Origin: Kitasatospora gansuensis
GTDB lineage: Bacteria > Actinomycetota > Actinomycetes > Streptomycetales > Streptomycetaceae
Assembly (NCBI RefSeq): GCF_014203705.1
Contig: NZ_JACHJR010000001.1
Span: forward strand, 1,054,001-1,118,000
Direction: 5' to 3'
DNA: 64,000 bases
The first letter of the stretch is position 1, and the number at the start of each line of letters is the position of its first letter. The position numbers and the translations under genes were made by a program. Shown in pieces: positions 1 through 8,720 of the stretch. The notes under the pieces are model-generated. The model was given only the letters and a program-made list of their open reading frames with translations. It was not told where the DNA came from and made no database searches.

Positions 1-26
1 CGGCGCGGCCATGATCAGCGGCAGCT

Positions 27-767
27 TCACCGGGACGCTCCGGCGAGGTCGGCGGTACGGGCCAGGGCGATCCGCCCGGCGCCGCAGCCCGCCAGCCGCA
101 GGGCCGCGTCGGCCACCGCGGGGGCCACCTCGGCGCCGGTGCGGGCCGGATCCTCCCGGGCCGCGGCCACCCCGCCCTCGACCAGGCCGAGCAGCAGGTC
201 GGTCCGCAGCTCCAGGTCCGACGCCGGGTCAGGTGCCGGTGCCAGCCGGCCCAGCAGCTCGCCGTAGACGCCCCGCAGCTCCGCCCTGGTCCGGCGGAAG
301 TCGGTGAACCGCTCGCCCCGCACCTCCGGCAGCTGGTAGAGCGCGCCGAGGTTGTACAGCCCGCCGAACAGCAGCTCCGCGTCGTACCTGGCCAGCAGCC
401 ACAGCGCGGCGGCCGGGTCGAGCCCGGGGTCGGCGAGCAGCCGCCGGCCGAACGCCAGCGAAGGTGCGACGGTGCCCTCCAGCAGGGTGGCGAGCAGGTC
501 CTCCTTGTGGGCGAAGTAGTGGTACATCGACGCCTGCCGCAGCCCCGCCAGCTCGGCCACCGCCCGGGTGGTGGTCGCGGCGTACCCGTTCCGGGTGAAC
601 AGCGCGGCGGCGGCCGCCAACAGCTGCTCCCGGGCCGACAGTTCGCTGCTCGACGGCCCGGCGGCACGCGGCCGCCCCACCCGGGGCCTCGGGAACGCGG
701 TACCTGACACCTCGTGATGATCGCACAGCGCGGCCCCGCCGGGGCCGTCCTTGGTCGAACCGCCCAT
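27..767 (-). CDS. TetR-family transcriptional regulator
   Basis: A 246-codon frame with a TetR N-terminal helix-turn-helix at about residues 45-92 (REQLLAAAAALFTRNGY, then TTTRAVAELAGL and SMYHYFAHKEDLL), followed by an all-helical ligand-binding region. The first 40 residues are low-complexity and may be untranslated. The ATG at 767 lies 4 bp after the stop of the response regulator, which suggests translation within the same operon, but an internal start nearer the HTH is possible. The ligand is unknown; the neighbouring ABC exporter and two-component genes make a role in stress or export control plausible, which is inference only. Confidence 0.85.
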   Translation of the reverse strand: MGGSTKDGPGGAALCDHHEVSGTAFPRPRVGRPRAAGPSSSELSAREQLLAAAAALFTRNGYAATTTRAVAELAGLRQASMYHYFAHKEDLLATLLEGTVAPSLAFGRRLLADPGLDPAAALWLLARYDAELLFGGLYNLGALYQLPEVRGERFTDFRRTRAELRGVYGELLGRLAPAPDPASDLELRTDLLLGLVEGGVAAAREDPARTGAEVAPAVADAALRLAGCGAGRIALARTADLAGASR

Positions 768-771
768 CAGG

Positions 772-1404
772 TCAGGCCGGCCGGATCAGACCGCTCGTCA
801 GGCCCGAGGCGATCGCGGCCGTCCGGCTGTCCACGCCGAGCTTGTCGTAGATGTGCACCAGGTGGGTCTTGACCGTCGCTTCGCTGATGAACAGCCGCTT
901 GGAGATCTGCTTGTTGGCCAGCCCGAGCGCCAGCAGCTGGAGGATCTCCGCCTCGCGCGGCGACAGCGTCGGCCGCCCGGCCCGCACCCGCCCCAGCAGC
1001 CGGGCCGCGACCGGCGGCGCCAGCACCGTCTCGCCCCGCGCGGCGGCCCGGACCGCCGCCGCCACCTCCTCCGCCGGGGCGTCCTTGAGCAGGTAGCCCG
1101 TCGCGCCCGCCTCGACCGCCGCCAGGATGTCGGCGTCGGTGCTGTAGGTGGTCAGGATCAGCACGGCGGGCGGGTCGGGCAGCGCGGTGATCCGGCGGGT
1201 GGCCTCGACCCCGTGCATCCCGGCGCCCATCTGAAGGTCCATCAGCACCACGTCGGGACGCTGCTCAAGACCCTCCAGCACCCGCAGCGCCTCGGCCCCG
1301 TCGGCCGCCTCGCCCACCGCCGTCAGCTCCGGCAGGTCGTCCACCATCGCCCGCAGCCCCCGTCGCACCACCGGATGGTCGTCCACCAACAGCACCCGGA
1401 TCAC
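772..1404 (-). CDS. NarL/LuxR-type response regulator
   Basis: 210 residues. The receiver domain (residues 1-120) has the acidic pair in RVLLVDDHP, the phospho-acceptor Asp in VVLMDLQM (about D56) and the conserved Lys in GYLLKDAP. The C-terminal LuxR HTH (SPREAEILQLLALG, ATVKTHLVHIYDKLGV) occupies about residues 145-205. The GTG start overlaps the TGA of the upstream histidine kinase gene (GTGA, 1401-1404), so the two are translationally coupled and form a cognate pair. The likely regulatory target is the divergent ABC transporter at 2798-4563, by gene order only. Confidence 0.93.
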   Translation of the reverse strand: MIRVLLVDDHPVVRRGLRAMVDDLPELTAVGEAADGAEALRVLEGLEQRPDVVLMDLQMGAGMHGVEATRRITALPDPPAVLILTTYSTDADILAAVEAGATGYLLKDAPAEEVAAAVRAAARGETVLAPPVAARLLGRVRAGRPTLSPREAEILQLLALGLANKQISKRLFISEATVKTHLVHIYDKLGVDSRTAAIASGLTSGLIRPA

Positions 1405-2618
1405 TGCGCACCAGCCTCCGTCAGCACGGCCTCGGCCGTCTCGATCGTCCGCAGCGGCAGCGAGACCGCCACCACCGTCCCCTCGCCCGGCGCCGACTCC
1501 ACCGTCAGCCGGCCGCCCAGCGCCGCGATCCGCTCCCGCATCCCGTGCAGGCCGAACCGCCGTCCCGCACCCGAGGGCAGCGCGAGCGGGTCGAAGCCCA
1601 CCCCGTCGTCGAAGACGTCCAGGGTCACCTCGTCGTCCAGATAGGTCAGCGTCACAGCCACCGCCTGCGCCTCCGCGTGCCGGGCCGCGTTGGCCAGCGC
1701 CTCCTGGGTCAGCCTCAGCAGCGCGACCTCCGCCTCCACCGGCAGCGGGTACGGCTCGCCGTCCAGGTGGAACGCCACGCCCTGCCCGTCCGCCAGCCGC
1801 CGCAGCGCCTCGGTCAGGGTCACCCCGTCCAGCGCGGGCGGCGTGAGCGCCTGGACGAACCGGCGGGCCTCCGCCAGGTTGGCCGAGGCCGTCCGCCCCA
1901 CCTCGGCGATCCGCTCCCGGGCCGCACCAGGGTCGGCCGGCAGCGCGGACTCCGCCGAGCGGGCCAGCAGCACGATGCTGGACAGCCCCTGCGCCAGGGT
2001 GTCGTGGATCTCCCGGGCCAGCCGCTGACGCTCCGCCAGCCGGCCCGCCTCGCGCTGGGTCGCGGCCAGCTCGTCCCTGGCCCGGACCAGGTCGTCGATC
2101 AGCCGCTGCCGCTCCCGGCTCTCCCGGTACAGCGCGGCGTACCCGTACGCGGTGAGCAGCGCGACCACCGCGCCCGCCACCGGACCGAGCACCTTCGCGG
2201 TGGTCAGCCCGCCCTCGGTGCCCGCCTGCGCGGCCACCACCACCGCGGTCAGCGCGCCCACCGCCGGGACGGCCCAGCGCACCGGCATCAGGTGCAGGCA
2301 GACGAAGTACAGCGGGAAGGCGAGATAGCAGAACTCGGGGTGCAGCAGCGTCAGGCCGATCCACAGCGAGAGCACCGCGCCGAGCCAGAGCCCGGCCCAC
2401 AGCCGGGTGGTGCGCACCGGCGCGAAGGCGCCGCCGCTCAGGTAGACCGCCGCGAGCAGTATCGCGGTCAGCAGCGCGCCGGGCCCGAGCCCGCCGTCGG
2501 CCACGCCCCGGGCGACCAGCACCGCCAGCAGCGCCAGGAACAGCCCGTGCAGGGCGAGGTTCATCAGCCGCAGCGCTGGCGTGTTCCCGGCGTGGCCGGG
2601 CGGTTCGGTACTGGTCAC
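1401..2618 (-). CDS. Sensor histidine kinase, HisKA_3 family
   Basis: 405 residues. The N-terminal half holds about five or six hydrophobic helices (residues 20-165), consistent with a membrane-embedded sensor. A coiled-coil DHp helix with the H-box AREIHDTLAQGL (phospho-acceptor about H205) follows. The HATPase domain has an N-box (LTQEALANAARHA), DDGVGF and a GLHGMRERIAALGG G-box. This is the NarX/DesK-type kinase layout that pairs with NarL regulators, and its partner is the overlapping gene downstream. The GTG start at 2618 has only a closely spaced GGAAGG upstream, so the exact start is uncertain. It is divergent from the ABC operon across about 180 bp. Confidence 0.92.
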   Translation of the reverse strand: MTSTEPPGHAGNTPALRLMNLALHGLFLALLAVLVARGVADGGLGPGALLTAILLAAVYLSGGAFAPVRTTRLWAGLWLGAVLSLWIGLTLLHPEFCYLAFPLYFVCLHLMPVRWAVPAVGALTAVVVAAQAGTEGGLTTAKVLGPVAGAVVALLTAYGYAALYRESRERQRLIDDLVRARDELAATQREAGRLAERQRLAREIHDTLAQGLSSIVLLARSAESALPADPGAARERIAEVGRTASANLAEARRFVQALTPPALDGVTLTEALRRLADGQGVAFHLDGEPYPLPVEAEVALLRLTQEALANAARHAEAQAVAVTLTYLDDEVTLDVFDDGVGFDPLALPSGAGRRFGLHGMRERIAALGGRLTVESAPGEGTVVAVSLPLRTIETAEAVLTEAGAQ

Positions 2619-2797
2619 GCCTTCCGAGAGTACGGGGTGCGGGGCCCGCCGCCGTCCGGCACGGCATCAACCGTTCGATGGATTCCGAGCTGCATCGCCC
2701 GCACGAGTGGTGTCCCCCTCCTCTCCCTGATGGCACGGGGCCGCCGCGCCGACAGGGTGGAGGAGTCGTCAGAAACTCTTTCACCGGGAAGGCCACC

Positions 2798-3868
2798 GTG
2801 TTCGTCGCACTCCGTGACATCCGCTTCGCCAAGGGGCGGTTCGCCCTGATGGGGGCGGTGGTCACCTTGATAACCACACTGGTCGTCTTCCTCTACGGCC
2901 TGACCGGCGGGCTGGCCTCGGCCGCCTCCTCCACCATCGCCGAGCTGCCCGCCGACCACATCGTCTTCGGCGCCCCCGCCGGGGCCACCCCGACCGTCTC
3001 GTTCAGCAGCAGTACGGTCTCGCCCGCCCAGGCCGCCGCGATCAAAGCTGCACCGGGCGTCTCCGCCGTGCAGCCGCTGGGCATCTCGATGACCCGGCTG
3101 ACCGCCAGCGACTCGGCCGCCTCGGTCAGCGTGGTCGGGGCCCCGGCCGGGCTGCTGCCCCCGCTGGAGTCCGGCGCCGCCCCGACGGACGGTCAGATCG
3201 CGGTCGGTGCCGACACCGCCGCCGAGTACCACCTGACGGTGGGTGAGCAGGTCAAGGTCGGCCCGCGCACGGTCACCGTCTCCGGCCTGACCGCCGAGCG
3301 TTCGTACGGCCACGCCCCGACGGTGTGGACCACGGTCGCCACCTGGGAGCAGGTCAGCAGCCAGAGCCAGCCGACCGCGCTCGCTCTCACCACCTCCGGG
3401 GCCGACCTGTCCGCCCTCGACGCGGCACAGGGCACCGAGACCGTCTCGCTCGGCGACTCGCTGGCCGGCATCAACGGGTACTCCGCCGAGCAGGGCAGCC
3501 TGCAGATGATCCAGGGCTTCCTGTTCGCGGTCAGCGCGCTGGTGGTCGGGGCCTTCTTCACGGTCTGGACGGTCCAGCGCAAGCCCGACATCGCGGTGCT
3601 CAAGGCGGTCGGCGCGAGCAGCGGCTACCTGGTGCGGGACGCGCTGGCGCAGGCCGCCGCCGTGCTGCTCGGCGGGGCACTGCTGGGCGGCACGATCGGC
3701 GGGGTGGGCGGGCTGCTGGCCGCCGCCACCGTCCCGTTCGACGTCAGCCCGGCGAGTGTGGGCGTCCCGGTCGCGGTGATGGTCCTGCTCGGCCTGCTGG
3801 GCGCCGCGCTCGCCGTCCGCCGCATCACCTCCGTCGACCCGCTGGCCGCGCTTGGAGCCAACCGATGA
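2798..3868 (+). CDS. ABC transporter permease, MacB/FtsX type
   Basis: 356 residues starting at GTG 2798, preceded by GGGAAGG at good spacing; a longer upstream reading has no ribosome site. A transmembrane helix lies at about residues 18-40. A long extracytoplasmic MacB-like periplasmic core domain follows to about residue 250, and then three C-terminal helices (FLFAVSALVVGAFFTVWTV and two further segments). This is the four-helix FtsX/MacB fold of type VII ABC systems, which drive lipoprotein export, peptide or antibiotic efflux, or mechanotransmission rather than uptake. It overlaps the ATPase gene by ATGA. The substrate is unknown. Confidence 0.9.
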   Translation: MFVALRDIRFAKGRFALMGAVVTLITTLVVFLYGLTGGLASAASSTIAELPADHIVFGAPAGATPTVSFSSSTVSPAQAAAIKAAPGVSAVQPLGISMTRLTASDSAASVSVVGAPAGLLPPLESGAAPTDGQIAVGADTAAEYHLTVGEQVKVGPRTVTVSGLTAERSYGHAPTVWTTVATWEQVSSQSQPTALALTTSGADLSALDAAQGTETVSLGDSLAGINGYSAEQGSLQMIQGFLFAVSALVVGAFFTVWTVQRKPDIAVLKAVGASSGYLVRDALAQAAAVLLGGALLGGTIGGVGGLLAAATVPFDVSPASVGVPVAVMVLLGLLGAALAVRRITSVDPLAALGANR

Positions 3869-4563
3869 CCACCACCACCGTCCAGTGCACCCGGACCGGC
3901 CTCGCCCTGCGCGACGTCACCCTCACCTACCCCGACGGCGAGGCCCGGCTGACCGCCCTCGACCGGGTCTCCCTCACCGTCGCGCCCGGCGAGTTCACCG
4001 CCGTGGCCGGGCCCTCCGGCTCCGGCAAGTCCTCCCTGCTGGCAGTGGCCGCCACCCTGCTCCGACCGGACAGCGGCTCGGTGCTGATCGACGGTCAGGA
4101 GGTCGGCGCGCTCAGCGAGAAGGCCCGCTCGGCCCTGCGCCGGGAGCGGCTCGGCATCGTCTTCCAGCAGTCCAACCTGCTCGCCTCGCTGACAGCGGTG
4201 GAGCAGCTCCTGGTGCTCGAGTCCGTCCGCGGCGGCAAGCCCCGCGCCGCCCGCGAGCGGGCCGAGGCCCTGCTCGCCTCAGTCGGCCTGGACGCCTCCA
4301 AGCAACGCCGCCGCCCCCACCAGCTCTCCGGCGGCGAACGCCAGCGGGTCAACATCGCCCGCGCTCTCTTCGGCGAACCGTCCGTCCTCCTGGTCGACGA
4401 ACCCACCTCGGCCCTGGACCACGAACGCGGCGCCCAGATCGTCGACCTCCTCGCCACCATCACCCGCGACCACGGCACCGCCACCGTCATGGTCACCCAC
4501 GACCGCGACCTCCTGGACCGCGTCGACCGGGTCCTGGCGATGCACGACGGCCGGCTGGTCTAG
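3865..4563 (+). CDS. ABC transporter ATP-binding protein, LolD/MacB type
   Basis: 232 residues. The Walker A motif is GPSGSGKSS, the Q-loop is VFQQSN, the signature is LSGGERQRVNIARAL, Walker B is VLLVDEPTSALD, and the switch His lies in VMVTHD. Length and motif spacing are those of the LolD/MacB ATPase clade, which works with FtsX-like permeases. The ATG lies inside the permease stop (ATGA, 3865-3868), so the products are coupled. The TAG stop overlaps tail-to-tail with the stop of the Uma2 gene on the other strand. Confidence 0.95.
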   Translation: MTTTTVQCTRTGLALRDVTLTYPDGEARLTALDRVSLTVAPGEFTAVAGPSGSGKSSLLAVAATLLRPDSGSVLIDGQEVGALSEKARSALRRERLGIVFQQSNLLASLTAVEQLLVLESVRGGKPRAARERAEALLASVGLDASKQRRRPHQLSGGERQRVNIARALFGEPSVLLVDEPTSALDHERGAQIVDLLATITRDHGTATVMVTHDRDLLDRVDRVLAMHDGRLV

Positions 4564-5159
4564 TCCTTCTCCCCGAGCACGCCGTCCACCGACAGCGTCA
4601 CGGCTGCCCCGATCGACTCGGGCAACGTGAAGCTCTGGCCCCGGTGGTGGACGGCGTGCACGCGGTACTCCCCGTCGGACGGGTCGGTGAGCACCATGAC
4701 CTTCTCGTTCTTGCGGTCGACGATGACGTAGACGGGGATGCCCGCCCCGGCGTAGGCGGCGGGCTTCTTCTTCAGGTCGTCGCTGAGGTTGCTGGAGGTC
4801 ACCTCGAGCACCATGCGGAAGATCGCGGGGTCGTAACAGCCGAACGCGACGTAGTCGTCCTCGTCGTCACCGGGACCGACGTCAAGGACCGCGAGATCGG
4901 GGATGGCGTAGTCCGACGGCCCCTCCGGCAGCCATACGCCGACAGCCTGCAGCACTTCGGTCTGATCACTTTGCAGCCCGGCCGCCACCATTGCGTCGTT
5001 CATCCTGGCGAGCACTCGACTGTGCGGCCTGTTGGCAGGTGGCGTCACGGTGATCTGGCCCCCGATGATCTCGACCCGGTGACCGATCAGCTGGTCGGAC
5101 ATCCTGTCGGCGACCTCGAGCAACGTCGGATGGTGCTGCTCAACCGCTGCTGCGGACAT
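4560..5159 (-). CDS. Uma2-family (DUF820) endonuclease-fold protein
   Basis: 199 residues from an ATG at 5159 with an excellent GGAGGAAACC ribosome site; an ATG at 5207 gives a 16-residue longer form without one. The restriction-endonuclease-like core can be read as IPDLAVLDV (Asp), MVLEVTSS (Glu) and a downstream DDLKKKPAAY stretch with Lys. This matches the PD-(D/E)XK arrangement of the Uma2 family, which is abundant in streptomycetes and cyanobacteria. Substrate and biological role are unknown. The last 4 bp overlap the 3' end of the ABC ATPase gene. Confidence 0.88.
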   Translation of the reverse strand: MSAAAVEQHHPTLLEVADRMSDQLIGHRVEIIGGQITVTPPANRPHSRVLARMNDAMVAAGLQSDQTEVLQAVGVWLPEGPSDYAIPDLAVLDVGPGDDEDDYVAFGCYDPAIFRMVLEVTSSNLSDDLKKKPAAYAGAGIPVYVIVDRKNEKVMVLTDPSDGEYRVHAVHHRGQSFTLPESIGAAVTLSVDGVLGEKD

Positions 5160-5255
5160 GGTTTCCTCCGGCTGGCCGGTGTCGAGAGCATCATCGTAGA
5201 ACGCCATCGCCCGGCGCGACCCTGCGCCGGGCGATTCACCCGAACGGGAAACGCC

Positions 5256-5918
5256 TCAGGACACCGGGTGCTGGGCGGCGAGTTCGCCGTAGCCGCCGGC
5301 CTGCCAGATGCGGCGGCGGAAGTCCTGGAGGGTGAGGGCCTGCGCGGGTTCGTCCGGGGTGGCCGGGAAGTGGGCCGTGCCGCAGCGGGCGCAGTACCAG
5401 GCCCGGGTCCAGAGCTCCTCGGCAGCGGGGCGGCCGGCCAGCCGGTTGCGGAAGGCCGCCTTCTGGCGCCAGGCCAGACCCAGCAGCACCACCGCCGCGA
5501 GCAGGGCGAACCCGGAGATCCAGCCGAGGAAGGCCAGGTCGGAGTCGGGCGTCGGAGCCGACTGGTTGGTGTAGCCGAAGCCGGTGGCCGGGGTGGGGTC
5601 GTCGGAGAACCAGTGCCCGCCGGCGGCTCCGCCGATGAACGTACCGATGGCCACCAGCAGGGCCAGCGCACCGAGGCAGCCGGGCCCGGTGGCCTTCGGC
5701 TCCGGGGTCTCCGGCGCGGGTGCCAGCGCATCCGACACGGCCGTGGTGACCGTCCGGGTCACCGTGGTCGAGCGGCCCTCGCTGTCCCGGGACGGGACCA
5801 GGATGCGGTCGCGTCCGGCCAGGTACACGGCCGGGACGCCCTTGACCTCGTCCGTCAGGCCGCAGCTCGGGCAGGGCACCAGGGTGTGCCCGGGTCTGCC
5901 GTCCTGGATCTCGCTCAT
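5256..5918 (-). CDS. Membrane protein with terminal zinc knuckles
   Basis: 220 residues, not recognised as a named family. The N-terminus has one zinc-knuckle half (CPSCGL, residues 16-21). Two predicted transmembrane helices follow (about residues 83-103 and 128-148) with a short extracytoplasmic loop between them. A second CxxC (WYCARCGTAHFP) lies in the C-terminal tail, so both cysteine pairs would be cytoplasmic and could form one zinc site. A GGGGGGACAC ribosome site precedes ATG 5918. The function is unknown. Confidence 0.75.
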   Translation of the reverse strand: MSEIQDGRPGHTLVPCPSCGLTDEVKGVPAVYLAGRDRILVPSRDSEGRSTTVTRTVTTAVSDALAPAPETPEPKATGPGCLGALALLVAIGTFIGGAAGGHWFSDDPTPATGFGYTNQSAPTPDSDLAFLGWISGFALLAAVVLLGLAWRQKAAFRNRLAGRPAAEELWTRAWYCARCGTAHFPATPDEPAQALTLQDFRRRIWQAGGYGELAAQHPVS

Positions 5919-6009
5919 GTGTCCCCCCGAAGGTCCGGCCGGGGAATCCGGCCGGTGATCACCTGCGCAGACGCTACAGGGGGGTGGCCGGTTGCGGCCC
6001 GACGGTCCG

Positions 6010-6720
6010 TCAGCGGGCGCCGAGGCGCAGGGCCGGCTGCTCGGCCGCCGCGGCCTCCGCGCCGGCCGCCCAGAGCGAGCGGACGTGGCCGAGGTGTTCG
6101 GCCATGCAGGTCTCGGCGGCTTCGGCGTCGCCCGCGATCATCAGGTCGAGCAGGGTGAGGTGTTCCTCGGCGGAGGAGACCAGCTCGCCGCGCTGGTCCA
6201 GCCGGTTGAGGCCGTAGAGGCGGGAGCGCTTGCGGAGGTCGCCGACCACCTCGACCAGCCGGGCGTTGCCGGCCAGGCCGAGCAGCGAGAGGTGGAACTG
6301 ACGGTCCGCCTCCAGGTAGCCGATCAGGTCGTGCTTGCGGGCGGCCGCGACGATGGCGTGCGCCTCGGGGCGGAGCGCCTCGAGCTGGTCCCGGTCGGCG
6401 GTGCGGGTGACCCGGCCGACGGTGGGGACCTCGATCAGGGCGCGGATCTCGGTGTAGTCGTCGAGGTCGCGCTCGGTCAGCTCGGTGACCCGGAAACCCT
6501 TGTTGCGGACCGCCTCGACCAGACCCTCCCGGGCCAGGTCGAGCATCGCCTCCCGGACCGGGGTGGCGGAGACGCCGAAGTCAGCGGCCAGCGCGGGCGC
6601 CGAGTAGACGACGCCGGGGCGGAGCTCGCCGGAGATCAGGGCGGCCCGCAGGGCGTGGGCGACCTGGTCGCGCAGGCGCTCCTGGACGGAGATGAGGGCG
6701 CGGGGCTTGAGGTCCGCCAT
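6010..6720 (-). CDS. GntR-family regulator with FCD domain
   Basis: 236 residues. The N-terminal winged helix (LRDQVAHALRAALISGEL, then LAADFGVSATPVREAML) is followed by an FCD ligand domain with its conserved polar and His positions (EADRQFHLSLLGLAGN, AEEHLTLLDLM, MAEHL). FCD regulators usually sense organic or amino acids. It is the distal gene of the hydroxyproline cluster, so it is the obvious local regulator. Its own upstream region carries a perfect 12-bp palindrome at 6751-6762 that fits the operator type of this family. Start ATG 6720 has GGAGGAACACC upstream. Confidence 0.93.
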   Translation of the reverse strand: MADLKPRALISVQERLRDQVAHALRAALISGELRPGVVYSAPALAADFGVSATPVREAMLDLAREGLVEAVRNKGFRVTELTERDLDDYTEIRALIEVPTVGRVTRTADRDQLEALRPEAHAIVAAARKHDLIGYLEADRQFHLSLLGLAGNARLVEVVGDLRKRSRLYGLNRLDQRGELVSSAEEHLTLLDLMIAGDAEAAETCMAEHLGHVRSLWAAGAEAAAAEQPALRLGAR

Positions 6721-6750
6721 GGTGTTCCTCCGGGTGGCTTAGCAGGACAC

Positions 6751-6762
6751 CATTGTACAATG
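6751..6762. promoter_or_regulatory. Palindromic operator, probably for the GntR/FCD regulator
   Basis: CATTGTACAATG is a perfect 12-bp inverted repeat in the 69-bp gap upstream of the GntR gene. It contains a good -10-like hexamer (TACAAT on the minus strand), so a bound repressor would occlude the promoter. Autoregulation and cluster control are inference. Confidence 0.55.
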
Positions 6763-6789
6763 TCACGTTACGTTGATTTGTAAAACAAT

Positions 6790-7689
6790 TCAGGCAGATG
6801 TGTCCGACTCGTACTGTGCCGCCGCCACCGCGAGGTCCTGCCAGGCCATCCCGACGCTCTTGAAGAAGCGCGGGCGATCCGTGGGCACAACTGCCTTGCC
6901 GTTGACCAGTTCTGACAGGTTAGCAAGCCTGGATCCAGCCACACCAGGAATCAGCAGGTCGCCCGCCTCCCGAAGCGCGACCGAACGCGCCTCCACATAC
7001 AGTGCCGCCCGGTCCACCAGCAGCGTGTCGACCTCGCGGGCGGTCGGCTCGTGCGAGCCCACCGCCGCCACCGCCGCGTGGTCCGGCACCAGTGCGCCGT
7101 CGAACAACGGCTCCCGCGCCGTGGTGCAGCAGACCACCAGATCGGCCTCGGCCACCGCCCCGGCGTCACCCGCCACCGCGTCGAGGCCGAGCCCCTGGGC
7201 GTACGTCACCAGGGCGACCACCGGCTCGGCCGACCGGCCGACCACGGTGACCCGGGTCAGCGGCCGGATCGCCAGCAGCGCGTCCAGGTGCGCGTACGCC
7301 TGCGGCCCGGAGCCGAACAGCACCAGGTGCGAAGCGTCCGGCGCGGCCAGCTGGCGCAGCGCCAGCGCGGTGACCGCCGGGGTGCGCAGCGAGGTGAGCG
7401 CGATGCCGTCGAGCAGCGCGAGCGGCTGCAGGGTGGGACCGTCCAGCAGCAGGTAGCTGCCGGTGATCCGGGGCAGGCCGCGGGCCGCGTTGGCCGGGAC
7501 CACGCCCGCGATCTTCACCCCCGCGTAGGCGCTGTCGGCGGCCGGCATCAGCAGCAGCTCGCCCGCCGGGACCGGGATGTTGCTGCGGGCCGGGCACTCC
7601 TCCGGGTCGAGACCCTTGAGCAGCACGGCGGCCAGCGCGTCGACGGCCTGGCCGGGGGTGAGGGTGAGCGGCAGCTGAGTGATCGTCAT
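6790..7689 (-). CDS. Ornithine cyclodeaminase/mu-crystallin family ketimine reductase
   Basis: 299 residues with the OCD-family layout. An N-terminal substrate domain (GLPRITGSYLLLDG, LTSLRTPAVTALAL) precedes a Rossmann NAD(P) domain with LVLFGSGPQAYAHLDAL and VTVVGRSAE. In hydroxyproline clusters this family member is delta1-pyrroline-2-carboxylate reductase, which makes L-proline from the dehydration product of trans-3-hydroxy-L-proline. Ornithine cyclodeaminase or alanine dehydrogenase activity cannot be excluded from sequence. Its ATG shares one base with the stop of the preceding racemase-family gene (TGATG), so the pair is translationally coupled. Confidence 0.85.
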   Translation of the reverse strand: MTITQLPLTLTPGQAVDALAAVLLKGLDPEECPARSNIPVPAGELLLMPAADSAYAGVKIAGVVPANAARGLPRITGSYLLLDGPTLQPLALLDGIALTSLRTPAVTALALRQLAAPDASHLVLFGSGPQAYAHLDALLAIRPLTRVTVVGRSAEPVVALVTYAQGLGLDAVAGDAGAVAEADLVVCCTTAREPLFDGALVPDHAAVAAVGSHEPTAREVDTLLVDRAALYVEARSVALREAGDLLIPGVAGSRLANLSELVNGKAVVPTDRPRFFKSVGMAWQDLAVAAAQYESDTSA

Positions 7690-8720
7690 CAGAGCAGGAA
7701 CCCCGTCCCGAGAGAGTCATCCGGGTCGAGCAGGAAACGGTGCTCGCCCGTGCGGTGGGCGGTGCCGGTGACCTCGGTGATCCAGCCGTCGCGGTGCTGC
7801 CCGGCGAGCCGTCCGGTGAACACGCTACCGATGATCGACTCGTGCCGCAGTTCCTCACCCGCCGTCAGGCGGCCGTCGGCGGCCAGCAGGGCCAGCCGGG
7901 CGGAGCTGCCGGAGCCGCACGGGGAGCGGTCGATCTGGCCGTCGGCGAAGACGGTGACGTTGCGCTGGCTGGGGCCTGACGGGGTGTCCGGCAGCTCCTC
8001 GTACAGGATCACGCCGTAGACGCCGGAGAGCAGCGGGTCCGAGGGGTGCCGGGTGGCGGGCTCGTCGGCCAGTGCGGCCCTGATCTCCCGGCCCAGGGCG
8101 GTGAGTTCGGGCAGCGCGGCGGTGTCGACGGTGAGCCCTAGGTCGGCGGCCCGGACGGAGGCGTAGCAGGCGCCGGAGTGCGCCAGGTCGACCGCGACCG
8201 TGCCGCGCGAGGTCGGCACGGCGAGCTTGCGGGCGGTGACGGCGGTGGGCACGTTCCGGAAGGTGACGGCGGTGGTCCGGCCGCCGCTGCGGTGCACGGC
8301 GGCGCTCACCCGGCCTGACGGTACGTCGATCCGGACCCGGGCGGTGCCGTCGGCCGGGGCGGCCACCAGGCCGGAGTCGACCGCCCAGGCGCCGAGCGCG
8401 ATGGTGCCGTGGCCGCAGGCGGTGGAGTAGCCGTCCTTGTGCCAGAACAGCACCCCGAAGTGCGCCTCGCTGTCGTCGGCCGGGACCACGAAGCCGCCGT
8501 ACATCCCGGCATGGCCGCGCGGCTCGCGGGTGAGCAGCCGGCGGATGTCGTCCAGCGCGCTGGGGCGCGGGTCGGTCGCGGTGCCGCCCGCGCCGAGCGC
8601 GATGGCGCGGCGCTCGGCGACGGTGTCGCCGGGGATCGGCGGCAGCCCGGCGGTGACGATCCGGAACGGCTCACCGGCGGTGTGGTAGTCGACCGTGTGG
8701 ACCGGCGTCAGCGCGCTCAT
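7689..8720 (-). CDS. Proline racemase family enzyme (3-hydroxyproline dehydratase-like, two active-site Cys)
   Basis: 343 residues. The opening HTAGEPFRIV and the general layout resemble trans-3-hydroxy-L-proline dehydratases. However, the two catalytic positions read ACGHGTIALG and DRSPCGSGSS, giving a Cys/Cys pair. Family knowledge assigns Cys/Thr to the dehydratases and Cys/Cys to racemases and 4-hydroxyproline epimerases. The overlap with the OCD reductase favours the 3-hydroxyproline branch, while the residues favour an epimerase or racemase; specificity is left open. The ATG at 8720 overlaps the ALDH stop (ATGA). Confidence 0.85.
   Translation of the reverse strand: MSALTPVHTVDYHTAGEPFRIVTAGLPPIPGDTVAERRAIALGAGGTATDPRPSALDDIRRLLTREPRGHAGMYGGFVVPADDSEAHFGVLFWHKDGYSTACGHGTIALGAWAVDSGLVAAPADGTARVRIDVPSGRVSAAVHRSGGRTTAVTFRNVPTAVTARKLAVPTSRGTVAVDLAHSGACYASVRAADLGLTVDTAALPELTALGREIRAALADEPATRHPSDPLLSGVYGVILYEELPDTPSGPSQRNVTVFADGQIDRSPCGSGSSARLALLAADGRLTAGEELRHESIIGSVFTGRLAGQHRDGWITEVTGTAHRTGEHRFLLDPDDSLGTGFLL

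Noticed and set aside
1-26. Possible start of another minus-strand gene (ATG at 12-10)
   Set aside because: Only four codons are inside the window, with no clear ribosome site, so nothing can be supported.
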